This document shows, piece by piece, positions 54,209 through 63,356 of a DNA stretch of 64,000 bases (the stretch's first letter is position 1; every line of letters begins with the position of its first letter). Origin of the DNA: Bacteroidia bacterium (lineage in GTDB: Bacteria; Bacteroidota; Bacteroidia; UKL13-3); contig JAIOYZ010000008.1 of assembly GCA_021740845.1 (NCBI GenBank), forward strand, positions 1 through 64,000, in the 5' to 3' direction. The notes under the pieces are model-generated. The model did no database searches. It had not been told where the DNA came from and worked only from the letters and a program-made list of their open reading frames with translations. Both the position numbers and the translations under genes were made by a program.

Positions 54209-55204
54209 ATGAAAAGTTTTCTCATCACAGGTGTTGCAGGATTTATAGGTAGTAATTTAACTGAGGTTTTATTGCAATCCAACCAATACAAAATTGTTGG
54301 AATCGACAATTTTGATCTTTTCTATCCAAAGAAAACTAAGGAAAACAACTTGTTGTGGTGCTTGGCTCATCCTAATTTTGAGTTTTTAAATTTATCAATT
54401 GAAGACCAAGAATTAGAAAAAAAACTATCCTCTTATAATTTTGATGCCATCATTCATTTAGCGGCTAAGGCAGGTGTTCGACCTAGCATTGATTCTGTTG
54501 AATCATATTATCAAACCAATATTATTGGAACACTAAACATATATGAGTTTGCAAGAAAGCAGGGAATTAAAAAAGTTATTTTTGGTTCATCAAGTAGTGT
54601 TTATGGGCAAAATGCAAATACACCTTGGGAAGAAAAAGATACCGACTTACAACCTATAAGTCCGTATGCTGTTTCTAAATTATCAGGCGAATCTACCGCC
54701 AAAATTTATGCTCATTTACATCAAATATCAACTGTAAGCTTGCGGTTCTTTACCGTTTATGGGCCTAGGCAAAGGCCCGATTTGGCCATTCATAAATTTG
54801 CAAATAAAATAGAACGTGGTGAGCCAATACCTTTGTTTGGTGATGGCAAAACCTTACGAGATTATACTTTTGTAGGCGATATAGTTCAAGGCATTATTCA
54901 AAGTTTAGATTTCAAAGGTTCCAATTTTGAGTTGTTTAATTTGGCATCCGGCAGAAAAATTCAATTAATAGAAGTAGTGAGATTGCTGGAAGAAGCCTTG
55001 GGCAAAAAAGCAATAATCGAACATTTGCCACCTCAACCTGGCGATGTTTCAGAAACCTTTGCCAATATTAATAAGGCAAAATTAGCTCTAAACTATAACC
55101 CCAGTTTTTCCTTTGAAAATGGCATCCAAGAATTTGTCAATTGGAAACGAATCTTATACCTTCAGGAACCCTTTATTTCACATAAACCAATTCTTCAAAA
55201 TTAA
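54209..55204 (+). CDS. NAD-dependent sugar-nucleotide epimerase (UDP-glucuronate 4-epimerase-like)
   Basis: A 331-residue short-chain dehydrogenase of the extended type: GVAGFIGSNL for NAD, HLAAKAGVRPSIDS, SSSSVYGQN with the catalytic Ser, and YAVSKLSGE with the catalytic Tyr-Lys. TVYGPRQRPDLAIHKFA and FGDGKTLRDYTFVGDIVQGI are characteristic of UDP-glucuronate 4-epimerases (GalE/WbgU/CapI group). It changes a hydroxyl configuration on a nucleotide sugar for envelope polysaccharide. Exact substrate uncertain. Stands alone with its own promoter box. Confidence 0.88.
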   Translation: MKSFLITGVAGFIGSNLTEVLLQSNQYKIVGIDNFDLFYPKKTKENNLLWCLAHPNFEFLNLSIEDQELEKKLSSYNFDAIIHLAAKAGVRPSIDSVESYYQTNIIGTLNIYEFARKQGIKKVIFGSSSSVYGQNANTPWEEKDTDLQPISPYAVSKLSGESTAKIYAHLHQISTVSLRFFTVYGPRQRPDLAIHKFANKIERGEPIPLFGDGKTLRDYTFVGDIVQGIIQSLDFKGSNFELFNLASGRKIQLIEVVRLLEEALGKKAIIEHLPPQPGDVSETFANINKAKLALNYNPSFSFENGIQEFVNWKRILYLQEPFISHKPILQN

Positions 55205-55357
55205 TTTTGGTTCAAACCGAACTACTTACTTGCTAAAGCCCAAAATTACCTGAAAAATTGCAGGGCAAAAAATTAGAAAAGAACTAGGCCAAAATATTTA
55301 TTTCCCCTGAGCTATTGGGTTTTCACTAAAATTAGTTTAGGGCGGTTTGAACCAAAA

Positions 55358-55654
55358 TTAAGACCGATACTGAATGCGGCTTATCGCTTTTTGTTCCATG
55401 CGCTCGTAAATGAGTTTGGCCATTTCTGGAGCAATTTCTTGTGGGTTACTTTTATCAAAAAGAGCCTTCACTTTTCTTTCGTTTACATCGATGCGGTAAA
55501 GAATATTCCAAAGCTTTTCCAAATCGCGCAGGAGCAAAACAATAATCGCTTGAGTTAAGGCCTGAAGGATTGCCTCTTTATTGGCTCCTTTTTCCATTTG
55601 AAATTCTCGAAGGATTAATTCTTCTGTAATTTTTTCTACCTCATTCAAAATCAA
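55358..55654 (-). CDS. Small helical hypothetical protein, 98 aa
   Basis: A soluble, all-helical protein starting (with a TTG) MILNEVEKITEELILREF; middle LTQAIIVLLLRDLEKLWNILYRIDVNERKVKALF. It looks like a known small Bacteroidota family of unknown function, in which VLLLRDLEKLWNILYRIDVNE is the conserved part. The start is uncertain: TTG at 55654 follows a promoter box by 14 bases; the next ATG is at residue 20. It is divergent from aconitase with the two promoter boxes 35 bases apart. Confidence 0.7.
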   Translation of the reverse strand: MILNEVEKITEELILREFQMEKGANKEAILQALTQAIIVLLLRDLEKLWNILYRIDVNERKVKALFDKSNPQEIAPEMAKLIYERMEQKAISRIQYRS

Positions 55655-55668
55655 TGAAATTAATTTAA

Positions 55669-55676
55669 CAAATATA
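55669..55676 (-). promoter_or_regulatory. -7 box TATATTTG for the 55358 gene
   Basis: Exact TAnnTTTG on the minus strand, 14 bases before the proposed TTG start at 55654. Confidence 0.45.
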
Positions 55677-55710
55677 TACCAAAAAACCCTTCAAATACCG
55701 AAACAAAAAC

Positions 55711-55718
55711 TAAATTTG
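55711..55718 (+). promoter_or_regulatory. -7 box TAAATTTG for aconitase
   Basis: Exact TAnnTTTG. The expected start point is at about 55725, giving a 75-base leader before the ATG at 55801. Confidence 0.5.
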
Positions 55719-55800
55719 CGGCAGTTTTTTAGGCATGGTCAAGGGCTTTCTTAATCTTTTTGGCCACAACATTGTTAATTTATTAAACAACCAAATTCAT

Positions 55801-58065
55801 ATGTTCGATTTAGAAATGATTAAAGGGGTATACGCACAAATGGGCGAGCGTATAGAAGCTGCACGTAAAGTGGTAAACAAACCCTTAACCTTAGCCGAAA
55901 AGATTTTATACAGTCACTTAACCGAAGGAAATGCAAGCCAGGCCTACGAAAGAGGCAAAAGCTATGTAGACTTTGGTCCTGATAGAGTTGCCATGCAAGA
56001 CGCAACCGCGCAAATGGCTTTATTACAATTTATGCAAGCGGGTCGCCCAAAAGTAGCAGTTCCTTCTACTGTTCATTGCGATCATCTTATTACTGCTAAA
56101 GTTGGTGCAGAAACCGATTTAGCTTATGCCAATAAAGAAAGCAAAGAAGTTTATGATTTCTTGGCTTCGGTTTCAAACAAATACGGAATTGGATTTTGGA
56201 AACCGGGTGCAGGTATTATTCACCAAGTGGTTTTAGAAAATTACGCTTTCCCAGGTGGAATGATGATTGGTACCGATTCTCATACCGTTAACGCTGGTGG
56301 TTTAGGTATGTTGGCAATTGGTGTTGGTGGTGCCGATGCTTGCGATGTGATGGCTGGTTTACCTTGGGAACTTAAATTCCCTAAATTAATTGGTATTAAA
56401 TTAACTGGTAAATTAAACGGTTGGACTGCACCTAAAGATGTAATTTTAAAAGTAGCTGGAATCTTAACCGTTAAAGGTGGAACTGGCGCTATTGTTGAAT
56501 ATTTTGGAGAGGGTGCTACTAGCATGAGCTGTACTGGTAAAGGAACCATTTGTAATATGGGTGCCGAAATTGGTGCAACTACTTCAACTTTTGGTTACGA
56601 CGATAGCATGGAGCGCTACTTACGCGCAACCGGAAGAGCTGATGTTGCTGAATTAGCAAATGGTATCAAAGCTCATTTAACAGGCGATGCAGAGGTTTAC
56701 CAAAACCCAGAATTGTATTTCGACCAAGTTATTGAAATCAATTTAGATACTTTAACTCCACATTTAAACGGTCCGTTTACTCCAGATTTGGCAACGCCTG
56801 TTTCTGAAATGAAAGAAGCTGCTGCTAAAAACAACTGGCCTTTAAAAGTAGAATGGGGATTAATTGGTTCTTGTACCAACTCGTCTTACGAAGATTTATC
56901 TAGAGCGGCTTCTATCGCTCGTCAGGCTGTAGAAAAAGGTTTGGTTACCAAAGCAGAATTTGGGATCAACCCAGGCTCTGAACAAGTACGCTTTACAGCA
57001 GATAGAGATGGTTTGTTAAAAACCTTCACCGATTTAAATGCTAGTATTTTCACTAACGCTTGCGGACCATGTATTGGAATGTGGGATCGTGTAGGTGCTG
57101 AAAAGGCTGAGAAAAACACCATTGTACATTCTTTCAATAGAAACTTTGCAAAACGTGCAGATGGAAATCCAAACACCTTTGCATTTGTAGCTTCACCAGA
57201 AATGGTTGCTGCCATTGCAATTGCCGGTGATTTATCTTTCAACCCAATTACAGATACCTTAATCAATAATAAAGGCGAGGCTGTTAAATTAGATCCACCA
57301 GTTGGAGATGAATTGCCAGTAAATGGATACGCCGTTGAAGATGCTGGTTACCTTGCTCCTGCTGCCGATGGTAGCGGTGTTCAAATTGCTGTTTCTCCAA
57401 CTTCAGACCGTTTGCAATTATTAGATCCTTTTGCAGCTTGGGAAGGCAATGACCTTAGCGGTTTGAACCTATTAATTAAAGCTAAAGGAAAATGTACAAC
57501 CGACCATATCTCAATGGCTGGACCATGGTTGAAATACCGTGGACATTTGGATAATATTTCAAACAATATGTTAATTGGAGCGGTTAACTTCTTTAATGAA
57601 AAAACCGATAGCGTTAAGAACCAATTAACAGGCGAATACCAATCAGTGCCAAAAGTACAACGTGCATATAAAGCTCAAGGTATTGGTTCTATTGTGGTAG
57701 GCGACGAAAATTATGGTGAAGGTTCTTCTCGCGAGCATGCGGCTATGGAGCCTCGTCATTTGGGAGTTAGAGCGGTTTTGGTAAAATCATTCGCTCGTAT
57801 CCACGAAACCAATTTGAAAAAGCAAGGTATGTTAGCTTTAACCTTTGCCGACAAAAACGATTACGAGAAATTCCAAGAAAACGATAAAATAGACATTATC
57901 GGCTTGACCCAATTTAGCGCTGGAAATCCATTAACAATGGTGCTTCACCATGCTGATGGTTCTCAAGATAGCATAACAGTTAACCACACCTATAACGACC
58001 AACAAATTGAGTGGTTTAAAGCAGGTGGCGCTTTAAATATTATCCGCAAGCAAGTTGTAGGATAA
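55801..58065 (+). CDS. acn: Aconitate hydratase
   Basis: A 754-residue aconitase of the mitochondrial-like type. The 4Fe-4S ligands are Cys358 ([11 protein letters not shown]) and Cys421/Cys424 ([11 protein letters not shown]). [18 protein letters not shown], the [20 protein letters not shown] segment and the swivel-domain [18 protein letters not shown] complete the active site. It isomerises citrate and isocitrate in the TCA cycle. The open frame extends to an ATG at 55735, but the family begins with [11 protein letters not shown], so I take 55801. High conservation and own terminator; monocistronic. Confidence 0.96.
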   Translation: MFDLEMIKGVYAQMGERIEAARKVVNKPLTLAEKILYSHLTEGNASQAYERGKSYVDFGPDRVAMQDATAQMALLQFMQAGRPKVAVPSTVHCDHLITAKVGAETDLAYANKESKEVYDFLASVSNKYGIGFWKPGAGIIHQVVLENYAFPGGMMIGTDSHTVNAGGLGMLAIGVGGADACDVMAGLPWELKFPKLIGIKLTGKLNGWTAPKDVILKVAGILTVKGGTGAIVEYFGEGATSMSCTGKGTICNMGAEIGATTSTFGYDDSMERYLRATGRADVAELANGIKAHLTGDAEVYQNPELYFDQVIEINLDTLTPHLNGPFTPDLATPVSEMKEAAAKNNWPLKVEWGLIGSCTNSSYEDLSRAASIARQAVEKGLVTKAEFGINPGSEQVRFTADRDGLLKTFTDLNASIFTNACGPCIGMWDRVGAEKAEKNTIVHSFNRNFAKRADGNPNTFAFVASPEMVAAIAIAGDLSFNPITDTLINNKGEAVKLDPPVGDELPVNGYAVEDAGYLAPAADGSGVQIAVSPTSDRLQLLDPFAAWEGNDLSGLNLLIKAKGKCTTDHISMAGPWLKYRGHLDNISNNMLIGAVNFFNEKTDSVKNQLTGEYQSVPKVQRAYKAQGIGSIVVGDENYGEGSSREHAAMEPRHLGVRAVLVKSFARIHETNLKKQGMLALTFADKNDYEKFQENDKIDIIGLTQFSAGNPLTMVLHHADGSQDSITVNHTYNDQQIEWFKAGGALNIIRKQVVG

Positions 58066-58082
58066 TCTTTAGGTTCAAACAT

Positions 58083-58125
58083 AAAAAAGGTCGGAAGCGG
58101 TTAACCCACTTCCGACCTTTTTTTT
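58083..58125. terminator. Bidirectional terminator
   Basis: AAAAAAGGTCGGAAG pairs with CTTCCGACCTTTTTTT around CGGTTAACCCA. It separates aconitase from the convergent subtilase gene. Confidence 0.9.
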
Positions 58126-58143
58126 ATAGCTCTTTTTAAAGAT

Positions 58144-59736
58144 CTATGGTAATACTACTTCGCCTTTGCTCACTTTCTCGGCTAATACCAAAGCATCGTA
58201 AACATTTACAATACCACCAGTAACACTAATTTTACTTAGCTTAGTTTTCTTTTTAGTACCCGGTAGAGTTACCTTGTCTTTACAAATAACCGCACTCTTC
58301 AAAATAATTTGTTTGGTTTGAACCGCTGTTAACGAAGGATAATTCTGACGAATCAATGCAGCTAATCCTGCAACCATTGGTGCTGCCATACTGGTTCCAT
58401 TAAAGCTCTTGTATTCGCTTCCCGGGAAACATGAAGTAATATCTACACCTGGTGCAAATACTTCAACTTTACCTGCACCATAATTGCTAAAAGAAGCCAA
58501 ATGCTCTTTTCCTTTTTTCCAACTTACCGCACCAATCTCCATCCAATTAGGTGCTTTCTCTTCCGAATTGGCATAGGTAGCGCAAGGATAAAATTTAGTA
58601 TAATTAATATCAGAACCGTCGTTACCAGCAGCATGAATTAACAAAACATCTTTACTCAAAGCATATTTTACCGCTTCATCAATTAATTCTTTGTTTGGCG
58701 ACAATAATTTACCAAAGCTCATATTAATAACCTTAGCTCCATTATCGGCAGCATAACGAATGGCATTGGCAATATCCTTATCGCGCTCATCGCCATTTGG
58801 CACCACACGCAATGTCATAATTAAGGCCTTATTACAAACACCTTTTATTCCTAAATCGTTGCTTCTTTCTGCTGCAATAATACCAGCCACATGCGTTCCA
58901 TGATCTGTTGTTGGCGCATAAATATGGTTATTGCCATAAAAGCGCTCACTTAAATCTTCATAGTTATCTCCCACCAAATTTCTTGGGTCAAAATTCTTGT
59001 TTAAATTAAACTCAACCATGGTGCCCAATTGCTCTTTGGCTTCATTTAAACTTGCCATAATTGGAGAGCTAATCATTCCACCCGTCATAACAATGTATTT
59101 CAAAATCTTCTTCGAACTTTTTTCTGCATCAGTGGTAACTACCAAAGCTTCCACTTGTTCTGCACTTGGACTTTTAGAACCCGTTTTTTCAACTAAGTCT
59201 TCAATACCTTTCATAAACTTCAAGAAGTTTTGGTATTGTTCATTGTTTTCCTCGAAATTCTTTTTGTATAACTCTAAAGCTTGCTCATACATCTCCCTTT
59301 CTTTGTCGTTGGCAAATTTGGGAGTTTCGTTTTCTGCATATCCCTTTTTTACATAAGAAGCCAAAATACGAGTGTATTCATAGGTATCTTCTTTTACATC
59401 GCCAGCTGCACCGCCAATAAAACTCCAACCATTAATATCATCAATATAACCGTTATTGTCATCATCAATTCCATTCTCGGGAATTTCTTTGGTGTTCACC
59501 CAAAGATTCATTTTCAAATCTTCGTGTTTTACATCTGTACCCGCATCAATTACAGCTACAATTACTTTTTTGTCGTTTTTCCCTAAAGGCAATTCTTTAT
59601 ATGCCTTTTCGGTGCTCATGCCCCAAACTTTGTCATTTTTTAAATCTAGGTTGAACCAATTTGCAGGCGCTTTATCTTGAGCGTAAGCTTGAAAAGATAA
59701 TAAGGTAGCGAATGCAAGACTCTTAATTATTCTCAT
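58144..59736 (-). CDS. S8 subtilisin-like serine peptidase
   Basis: A 530-residue exported protease (signal peptide IIKSLAFATLLSFQAYAQ). The catalytic triad is Asp64 (VIDAGTDVKHEDL), His279 (DHGTHVAGI) and Ser449 (FNGTSMAAPMVAG). Between Asp and His lies an unusually long stretch of about 215 residues with DDDNNGYIDDINGWSF, a calcium-loop-like motif common in Bacteroidota subtilases, and a helical insert. No type IX tail or anchor is visible, so it is probably periplasmic or secreted by another route. Single gene between aconitase and the symporter unit. Confidence 0.92.
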   Translation of the reverse strand: MRIIKSLAFATLLSFQAYAQDKAPANWFNLDLKNDKVWGMSTEKAYKELPLGKNDKKVIVAVIDAGTDVKHEDLKMNLWVNTKEIPENGIDDDNNGYIDDINGWSFIGGAAGDVKEDTYEYTRILASYVKKGYAENETPKFANDKEREMYEQALELYKKNFEENNEQYQNFLKFMKGIEDLVEKTGSKSPSAEQVEALVVTTDAEKSSKKILKYIVMTGGMISSPIMASLNEAKEQLGTMVEFNLNKNFDPRNLVGDNYEDLSERFYGNNHIYAPTTDHGTHVAGIIAAERSNDLGIKGVCNKALIMTLRVVPNGDERDKDIANAIRYAADNGAKVINMSFGKLLSPNKELIDEAVKYALSKDVLLIHAAGNDGSDINYTKFYPCATYANSEEKAPNWMEIGAVSWKKGKEHLASFSNYGAGKVEVFAPGVDITSCFPGSEYKSFNGTSMAAPMVAGLAALIRQNYPSLTAVQTKQIILKSAVICKDKVTLPGTKKKTKLSKISVTGGIVNVYDALVLAEKVSKGEVVLP

Positions 59737-59763
59737 TTGTTAGGATTGTTTTTATTAGGCAAT

Positions 59764-59771
59764 TATATTTG
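59764..59771 (+). promoter_or_regulatory. -7 box TATATTTG of the symporter unit
   Basis: Exact TAnnTTTG, 32 bases before the ATG of the 43-residue gene at 59804. Confidence 0.5.
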
Positions 59772-59803
59772 ATGTTATCGGATTTTATAAATTTATTTTT
59801 CAA

Positions 59804-59935
59804 ATGGTTCAAAACAACAATTACGAGGCAAATAAAAAGGATGCGGATGGGTTCAAAAATCTCTATTATTTGGTTCTTGCCTTTTTGCTACTTCAAATTA
59901 TTATGTATTACGTTTTGACCCAATCCCTTAAATGA
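59804..59935 (+). CDS. 43-residue membrane protein coupled to the symporter
   Basis: A short frame beginning MVQNNNYEANKKDADGFKN with one hydrophobic segment (LYYLVLAFLLLQIIMYYVL, about residues 20-38) and ending TQSLK. Its stop overlaps the symporter start by 4 bases (ATGA), and a TAnnTTTG box stands upstream. Small single-helix partners are known for some sodium/solute symporters, so a subunit role is plausible but unproven. The codons read cleanly with no rare patches, and coupling plus promoter argue that it is a gene rather than chance. Confidence 0.6.
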   Translation: MVQNNNYEANKKDADGFKNLYYLVLAFLLLQIIMYYVLTQSLK

Positions 59936-61629
59936 GTCAATTAGATTGGATAGTACTCCTGCTTTCTCTTGTAAGCATTGCAGGATACGGCATTTATAAA
60001 AGTCGTGGACAAAAAAACATGGAAACCTACCTAAAAGGCGACCATAGTATTCCTTGGTTTATGGTGGGTTTATCCATTATGGCAACCCAAGCCAGCGCAA
60101 TAACTTTTTTATCAGCACCCGGACAAGCCTATACAGATGGAATGCGCTTTGTGCAGTATTATTTTGGATTGCCAATTGCCATGGTGGTTCTTTCTATTTT
60201 CTTTTTACCCATTTACCATAAGCTAAATGTTTATACAGCATACGAGTTTTTAGAAAGTAGGTTCGACCAAAAAACAAGGGTATTTACGTCTTTGTTATTT
60301 TTGACCCAAAGAGGCTTGGCTTCTGGATTAACACTCTACGCTCCTAGTTTAATTCTGTCGGCCTTACTGGGATGGAATATTTATTATACCAACTTATTTA
60401 TTGGCGGAATTGTAATTATATACACCGTGGTGGGAGGCTCAAAGGCTGTGAGCTATACACATCTGCAACAAATGACCATCATTTTTATTGGGATGTTTCT
60501 TGCTGGATTTATGATTGTAAAGCTCTTGCCCGATAATATGGGATTTACAGATGCCATCAAAATGGGAGGCAAATTGGGCAAAATGAATGTGATAGATTTA
60601 ACCTTTGATTGGAACAATAAATACAATTTGTGGAGTGGAATAATTGGAGGTTTCTTTCTTGCACTCTCCTACTTTGGCACCGATCAATCTCAAGTATCTA
60701 GATATATCTCTGCAAAAGATTTAAGACAAAGCAGATTGGGCTTAATCATGAATGGATTTGTAAAAGTGCCCATGCAGTTTTTGATTTTACTAATCGGAGT
60801 TTTACTTTTTGTTTTTTATCAATTTAAACAAGCCCCTGTTTTCTTTAACAACAACGAAACTACCAAACTCGAAAACAGCATTTACAAAGAAGAATGGAAA
60901 CAAATTCAAGAGAAAAACAATACTCTATTTGAACAGAAAAAACAGGATGCCACTCTCTTACAAACAAGTCTAAAACAAGGCAATGAAGATGCCGCCAATC
61001 AAGCAACAGCAGCTATTAATAGTTTAGAAAAAGAGCAACAAGCATTAAGAAAAGCGGCTACAGATTTAATGAAGAAAAACGATCCAAAAGCAGAAATAAA
61101 TGATACCAATTATATATTCCTTCGCTTTGTAATCGACTATCTTCCACATGGCTTAATTGGTTTATTGATAGCCGTAATTTTTGCGGCATCTATGCAAAGT
61201 AAATCGGCAGAGTTAAATGCCTTGGCCTCTTGTTCTATTGTAGATATTTACAAACGTAGTTTTAAGAAAGATGGCAGCGAAGCACATTATTTATTAGCCT
61301 CAAAAATTAGTACTGCCTTATGGGGTTGTTATGCCATTTTTGTGGCTATGTTTGCCAATAAATTAGGAAGTTTAATTGAGGCAGTAAATGTTTTGGGCTC
61401 CTTATTTTACGGCACCATTTTAGGAATATTCCTAGTGGCTTTTTTCTTTAAAAAATTAGTTGGAAGCTCCACCTTTTACGCAGCCGTTATTGCAGAAATA
61501 ATAGTACTCCTACTCTATTTCTATTCCGATATTAGCTTCCTATGGTTCAATTTGGTAGGCAGTGTTTTAGTAATAGGATTTAGCTTTTTGATCCAACTAG
61601 TTTTACCAAAAAACAACCATGCTAATTAA
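59932..61629 (+). CDS. Sodium/solute symporter (SSS family)
   Basis: A 565-residue polytopic transporter of the SSS family: DWIVLLLSLVSIAGYGIYKSRG, then the characteristic IPWFMVGLSIMATQASAITFLSAPGQAY, TVVGGSKAVSYTHLQQ and ALSYFGTDQSQVSRYISAKDLRQSRLGL. Typically 13 or more helices. A polar insertion of about 100 residues (290-390, coiled-coil-like, KEEWKQIQEKNNTLFEQKKQD) interrupts the membrane core and is not usual. Substrate unknown (sugar, amino acid or sialate-like). Coupled to the 43-residue gene upstream. Confidence 0.88.
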   Translation: MSQLDWIVLLLSLVSIAGYGIYKSRGQKNMETYLKGDHSIPWFMVGLSIMATQASAITFLSAPGQAYTDGMRFVQYYFGLPIAMVVLSIFFLPIYHKLNVYTAYEFLESRFDQKTRVFTSLLFLTQRGLASGLTLYAPSLILSALLGWNIYYTNLFIGGIVIIYTVVGGSKAVSYTHLQQMTIIFIGMFLAGFMIVKLLPDNMGFTDAIKMGGKLGKMNVIDLTFDWNNKYNLWSGIIGGFFLALSYFGTDQSQVSRYISAKDLRQSRLGLIMNGFVKVPMQFLILLIGVLLFVFYQFKQAPVFFNNNETTKLENSIYKEEWKQIQEKNNTLFEQKKQDATLLQTSLKQGNEDAANQATAAINSLEKEQQALRKAATDLMKKNDPKAEINDTNYIFLRFVIDYLPHGLIGLLIAVIFAASMQSKSAELNALASCSIVDIYKRSFKKDGSEAHYLLASKISTALWGCYAIFVAMFANKLGSLIEAVNVLGSLFYGTILGIFLVAFFFKKLVGSSTFYAAVIAEIIVLLLYFYSDISFLWFNLVGSVLVIGFSFLIQLVLPKNNHAN

Positions 61630-62130
61630 TAGATATAACCAAATATTTATGGCAGGCATTCAAGGTAAGTTTTGGCCTAATTACAAACCAAAGCTATAAA
61701 ATCAGCAAATAAAAATTCGGTTTGAACCAAGAGTTTGCGAGAGAGAAATGAATGGGGAAAAGCACGTTAATTCTGCAACCTAATTTGGGCAATAATTTAA
61801 GGCTGAAAGAAAAGGCTAAGTATTAAAAAAGACAGCAAATAAAACACTACTTATTAGTATTGTACTTACCAATTTATAAAAGAAGTTTAACCCAAAAAGA
61901 AAGTAAGAAAAGCAAGTACACTATTCTTAAACAAATGGCATCTTAGTACAAAAACAAAAAGGCAGGAATATTAAAAAAAGTGGCAAGAGGAAGACTTGCA
62001 AATAAAGCCAAAAAGGATATATTTGATTACCTCAATTTTAATGGATAAGCCACCCACTTTCTTTGGCTTGTACTGATAGATGTTGGGGTATAAACTAGTT
62101 ATGTGTAACTTTTAAAAACCGACAATTAAT
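61630..62130. other. 501-base gap without a recognised gene
   Basis: AT-rich DNA with one GGTTTGAACC word (61719-61728). A short frame with no ATG just after a TAG (about 61943-62046, basic, ending DYLNFNG) is the only coding-like stretch and I do not accept it. The word GTTATGTGTAAC (62099) stands 20 bases before the start of the 62131 gene and recurs upstream of other genes at this end. Confidence 0.5.
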
Positions 62131-62706
62131 ATGGGACTTGACATAAATATAGGAGCAGACAACTTTGAGGAACTTCACGCAGCTGACTATAATGACGAGA
62201 AAAATGACTATTTCAACAGGCATGGTTTGAGTCGAACATTTTGCAATTTTATGTTTCGCCAACATGTTGCAAGGAATGAACCCGAGTTAGACCAAATAGG
62301 TAGAATGACAGGAGTTGATATTACCCCATTATATGACATGGAGAAGTATTTGGATGAGGATAGTGCCGAACACCAATTATCATTCGCAACAAATGAAAAA
62401 GAGAGGGAGGAAGTGTTAAATCGAATTCAAGCAGACAAGGACAATTTAAAAGGCAATATCGATATTGTGTTGAAAACAATAAACGCACTAATTCAAAGTC
62501 TATCTAAAATTGACAATCTCGACCAGAAACTTGATGATGGAGGAGAGGATACATTGGGTTATGACTTTTATTTTACCGACTTCAACAATGACAAGGAAGA
62601 AGGATACAGTGGTAATAATTTCGGACAGGACTTAGGTAACTTTAAACATTTTTTAGAATTTGCAAAGGAACGGGGTACGACAACGATATGGTTTATCTAT
62701 GGCTGA
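62131..62706 (+). CDS. Orphan cytosolic protein, 191 aa
   Basis: No family recognised. It begins MGLDINIGADNFEEL, is strongly acidic with a helical middle (NIDIVLKTINALIQSLSKID), and ends with aromatic residues (TTIWFIYG). It lies between a GTTATGTG word upstream and an inverted-repeat junction downstream, so it looks like an acquired, cassette-type gene. The short similarity in start and end with the 200-residue protein at 513 (MGAEIHI; IYWTYSH) is suggestive only. No signal or membrane segment. Confidence 0.7.
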   Translation: MGLDINIGADNFEELHAADYNDEKNDYFNRHGLSRTFCNFMFRQHVARNEPELDQIGRMTGVDITPLYDMEKYLDEDSAEHQLSFATNEKEREEVLNRIQADKDNLKGNIDIVLKTINALIQSLSKIDNLDQKLDDGGEDTLGYDFYFTDFNNDKEEGYSGNNFGQDLGNFKHFLEFAKERGTTTIWFIYG

Positions 62707-62713
62707 CAAAAAA

Positions 62714-62838
62714 GCTACACATAACAGCACCTAACCTCAAATGGCCCGACTTTGTTCGCTATCAAGATTTTTCTATATTTGATATTCAGTTCTCACGAAG
62801 ATTGCTCGCAGGGGCCATCTGCGGTTAGCTGCAAAACG
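62714..62838. repeat. Inverted-repeat junction, attC-like
   Basis: ACATAACAGCACCTAACCTC at the left is matched on the right by GGGCCATCTGCGGTTAGCTG: AGCACCTAACC...CAAATGGCCC pairs with GGGCCATCTGCGGTTAGCTGC with few mismatches. ACCTAAC fits the RYYYAAC core of attC sites, while GTTAGCT deviates by one base from GTTRRRY. The loop of about 70 bases contains no gene. The site separates two orphan genes. Confidence 0.5.
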
Positions 62839-62855
62839 TAATAGGCAACCTTAAT

Positions 62856-63356
62856 ATGAAAGTTAAATACCATAAACTTTATATTATAATTTTACTAATT
62901 TTCAGTACAACTTATATATTTGGACAGAAACGTGTGCCCTACTCTGTTAAAATTTCTATAGACACTTTAGTAGAAAAAAACATAACAGTTTGTGACTCCA
63001 ATAAAACAATTTCTTTAAAAGTAGAAATTAAGAATACGACCAGAAAAACCAGATTTTTATGGCTATGGAATTGTAGCATTTCAAATTCATTTCTATCAAA
63101 CAATAAAGGAATATTAATTTGTGAAGAAATTTGTTTTAGAAATTTTCCTGAAATTATAAGTCTATTACCAAACCAAGTATTTACAATAAATATAGAGCTA
63201 TACAAAACAGAACAAAGTATGAATAATAATTTAATGATAGGCTTTATTAATGTTGACACAAGTGAAGCATTATCATTTAATGATTTTTTTAAGGCATTAG
63301 AGGAAAAGAAAATTAGCAATCAAGTTATTTGGAGCAACGACCTGTTAATCAAATAA
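62856..63356 (+). CDS. Secreted orphan protein, 166 aa
   Basis: A signal peptide is visible (LYIIILLIFSTTYIFGQ, cleavage near residue 23). The mature part is beta-rich and has a cysteine-containing core (TVCDSNK, LWNCSIS, ILICEEICFR) and a late NVDTSEALSFNDFFKA helix. No family recognised. The gene lies between the attC-like junction at 62714 and a second repeat-rich junction after 63357, in the accessory right end. Confidence 0.65.
   Translation: MKVKYHKLYIIILLIFSTTYIFGQKRVPYSVKISIDTLVEKNITVCDSNKTISLKVEIKNTTRKTRFLWLWNCSISNSFLSNNKGILICEEICFRNFPEIISLLPNQVFTINIELYKTEQSMNNNLMIGFINVDTSEALSFNDFFKALEEKKISNQVIWSNDLLIK

Noticed and set aside
55735-55800. Upstream ATG for aconitase
   Set aside because: The extra 22 residues are not part of the family, whose N-terminus aligns with [11 protein letters not shown] at 55801.
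61943-62046. Basic frame without a start codon (KKVARGRLANKAKKD)
   Set aside because: It follows a TAG immediately, has no ATG or other plausible start, and no promoter.
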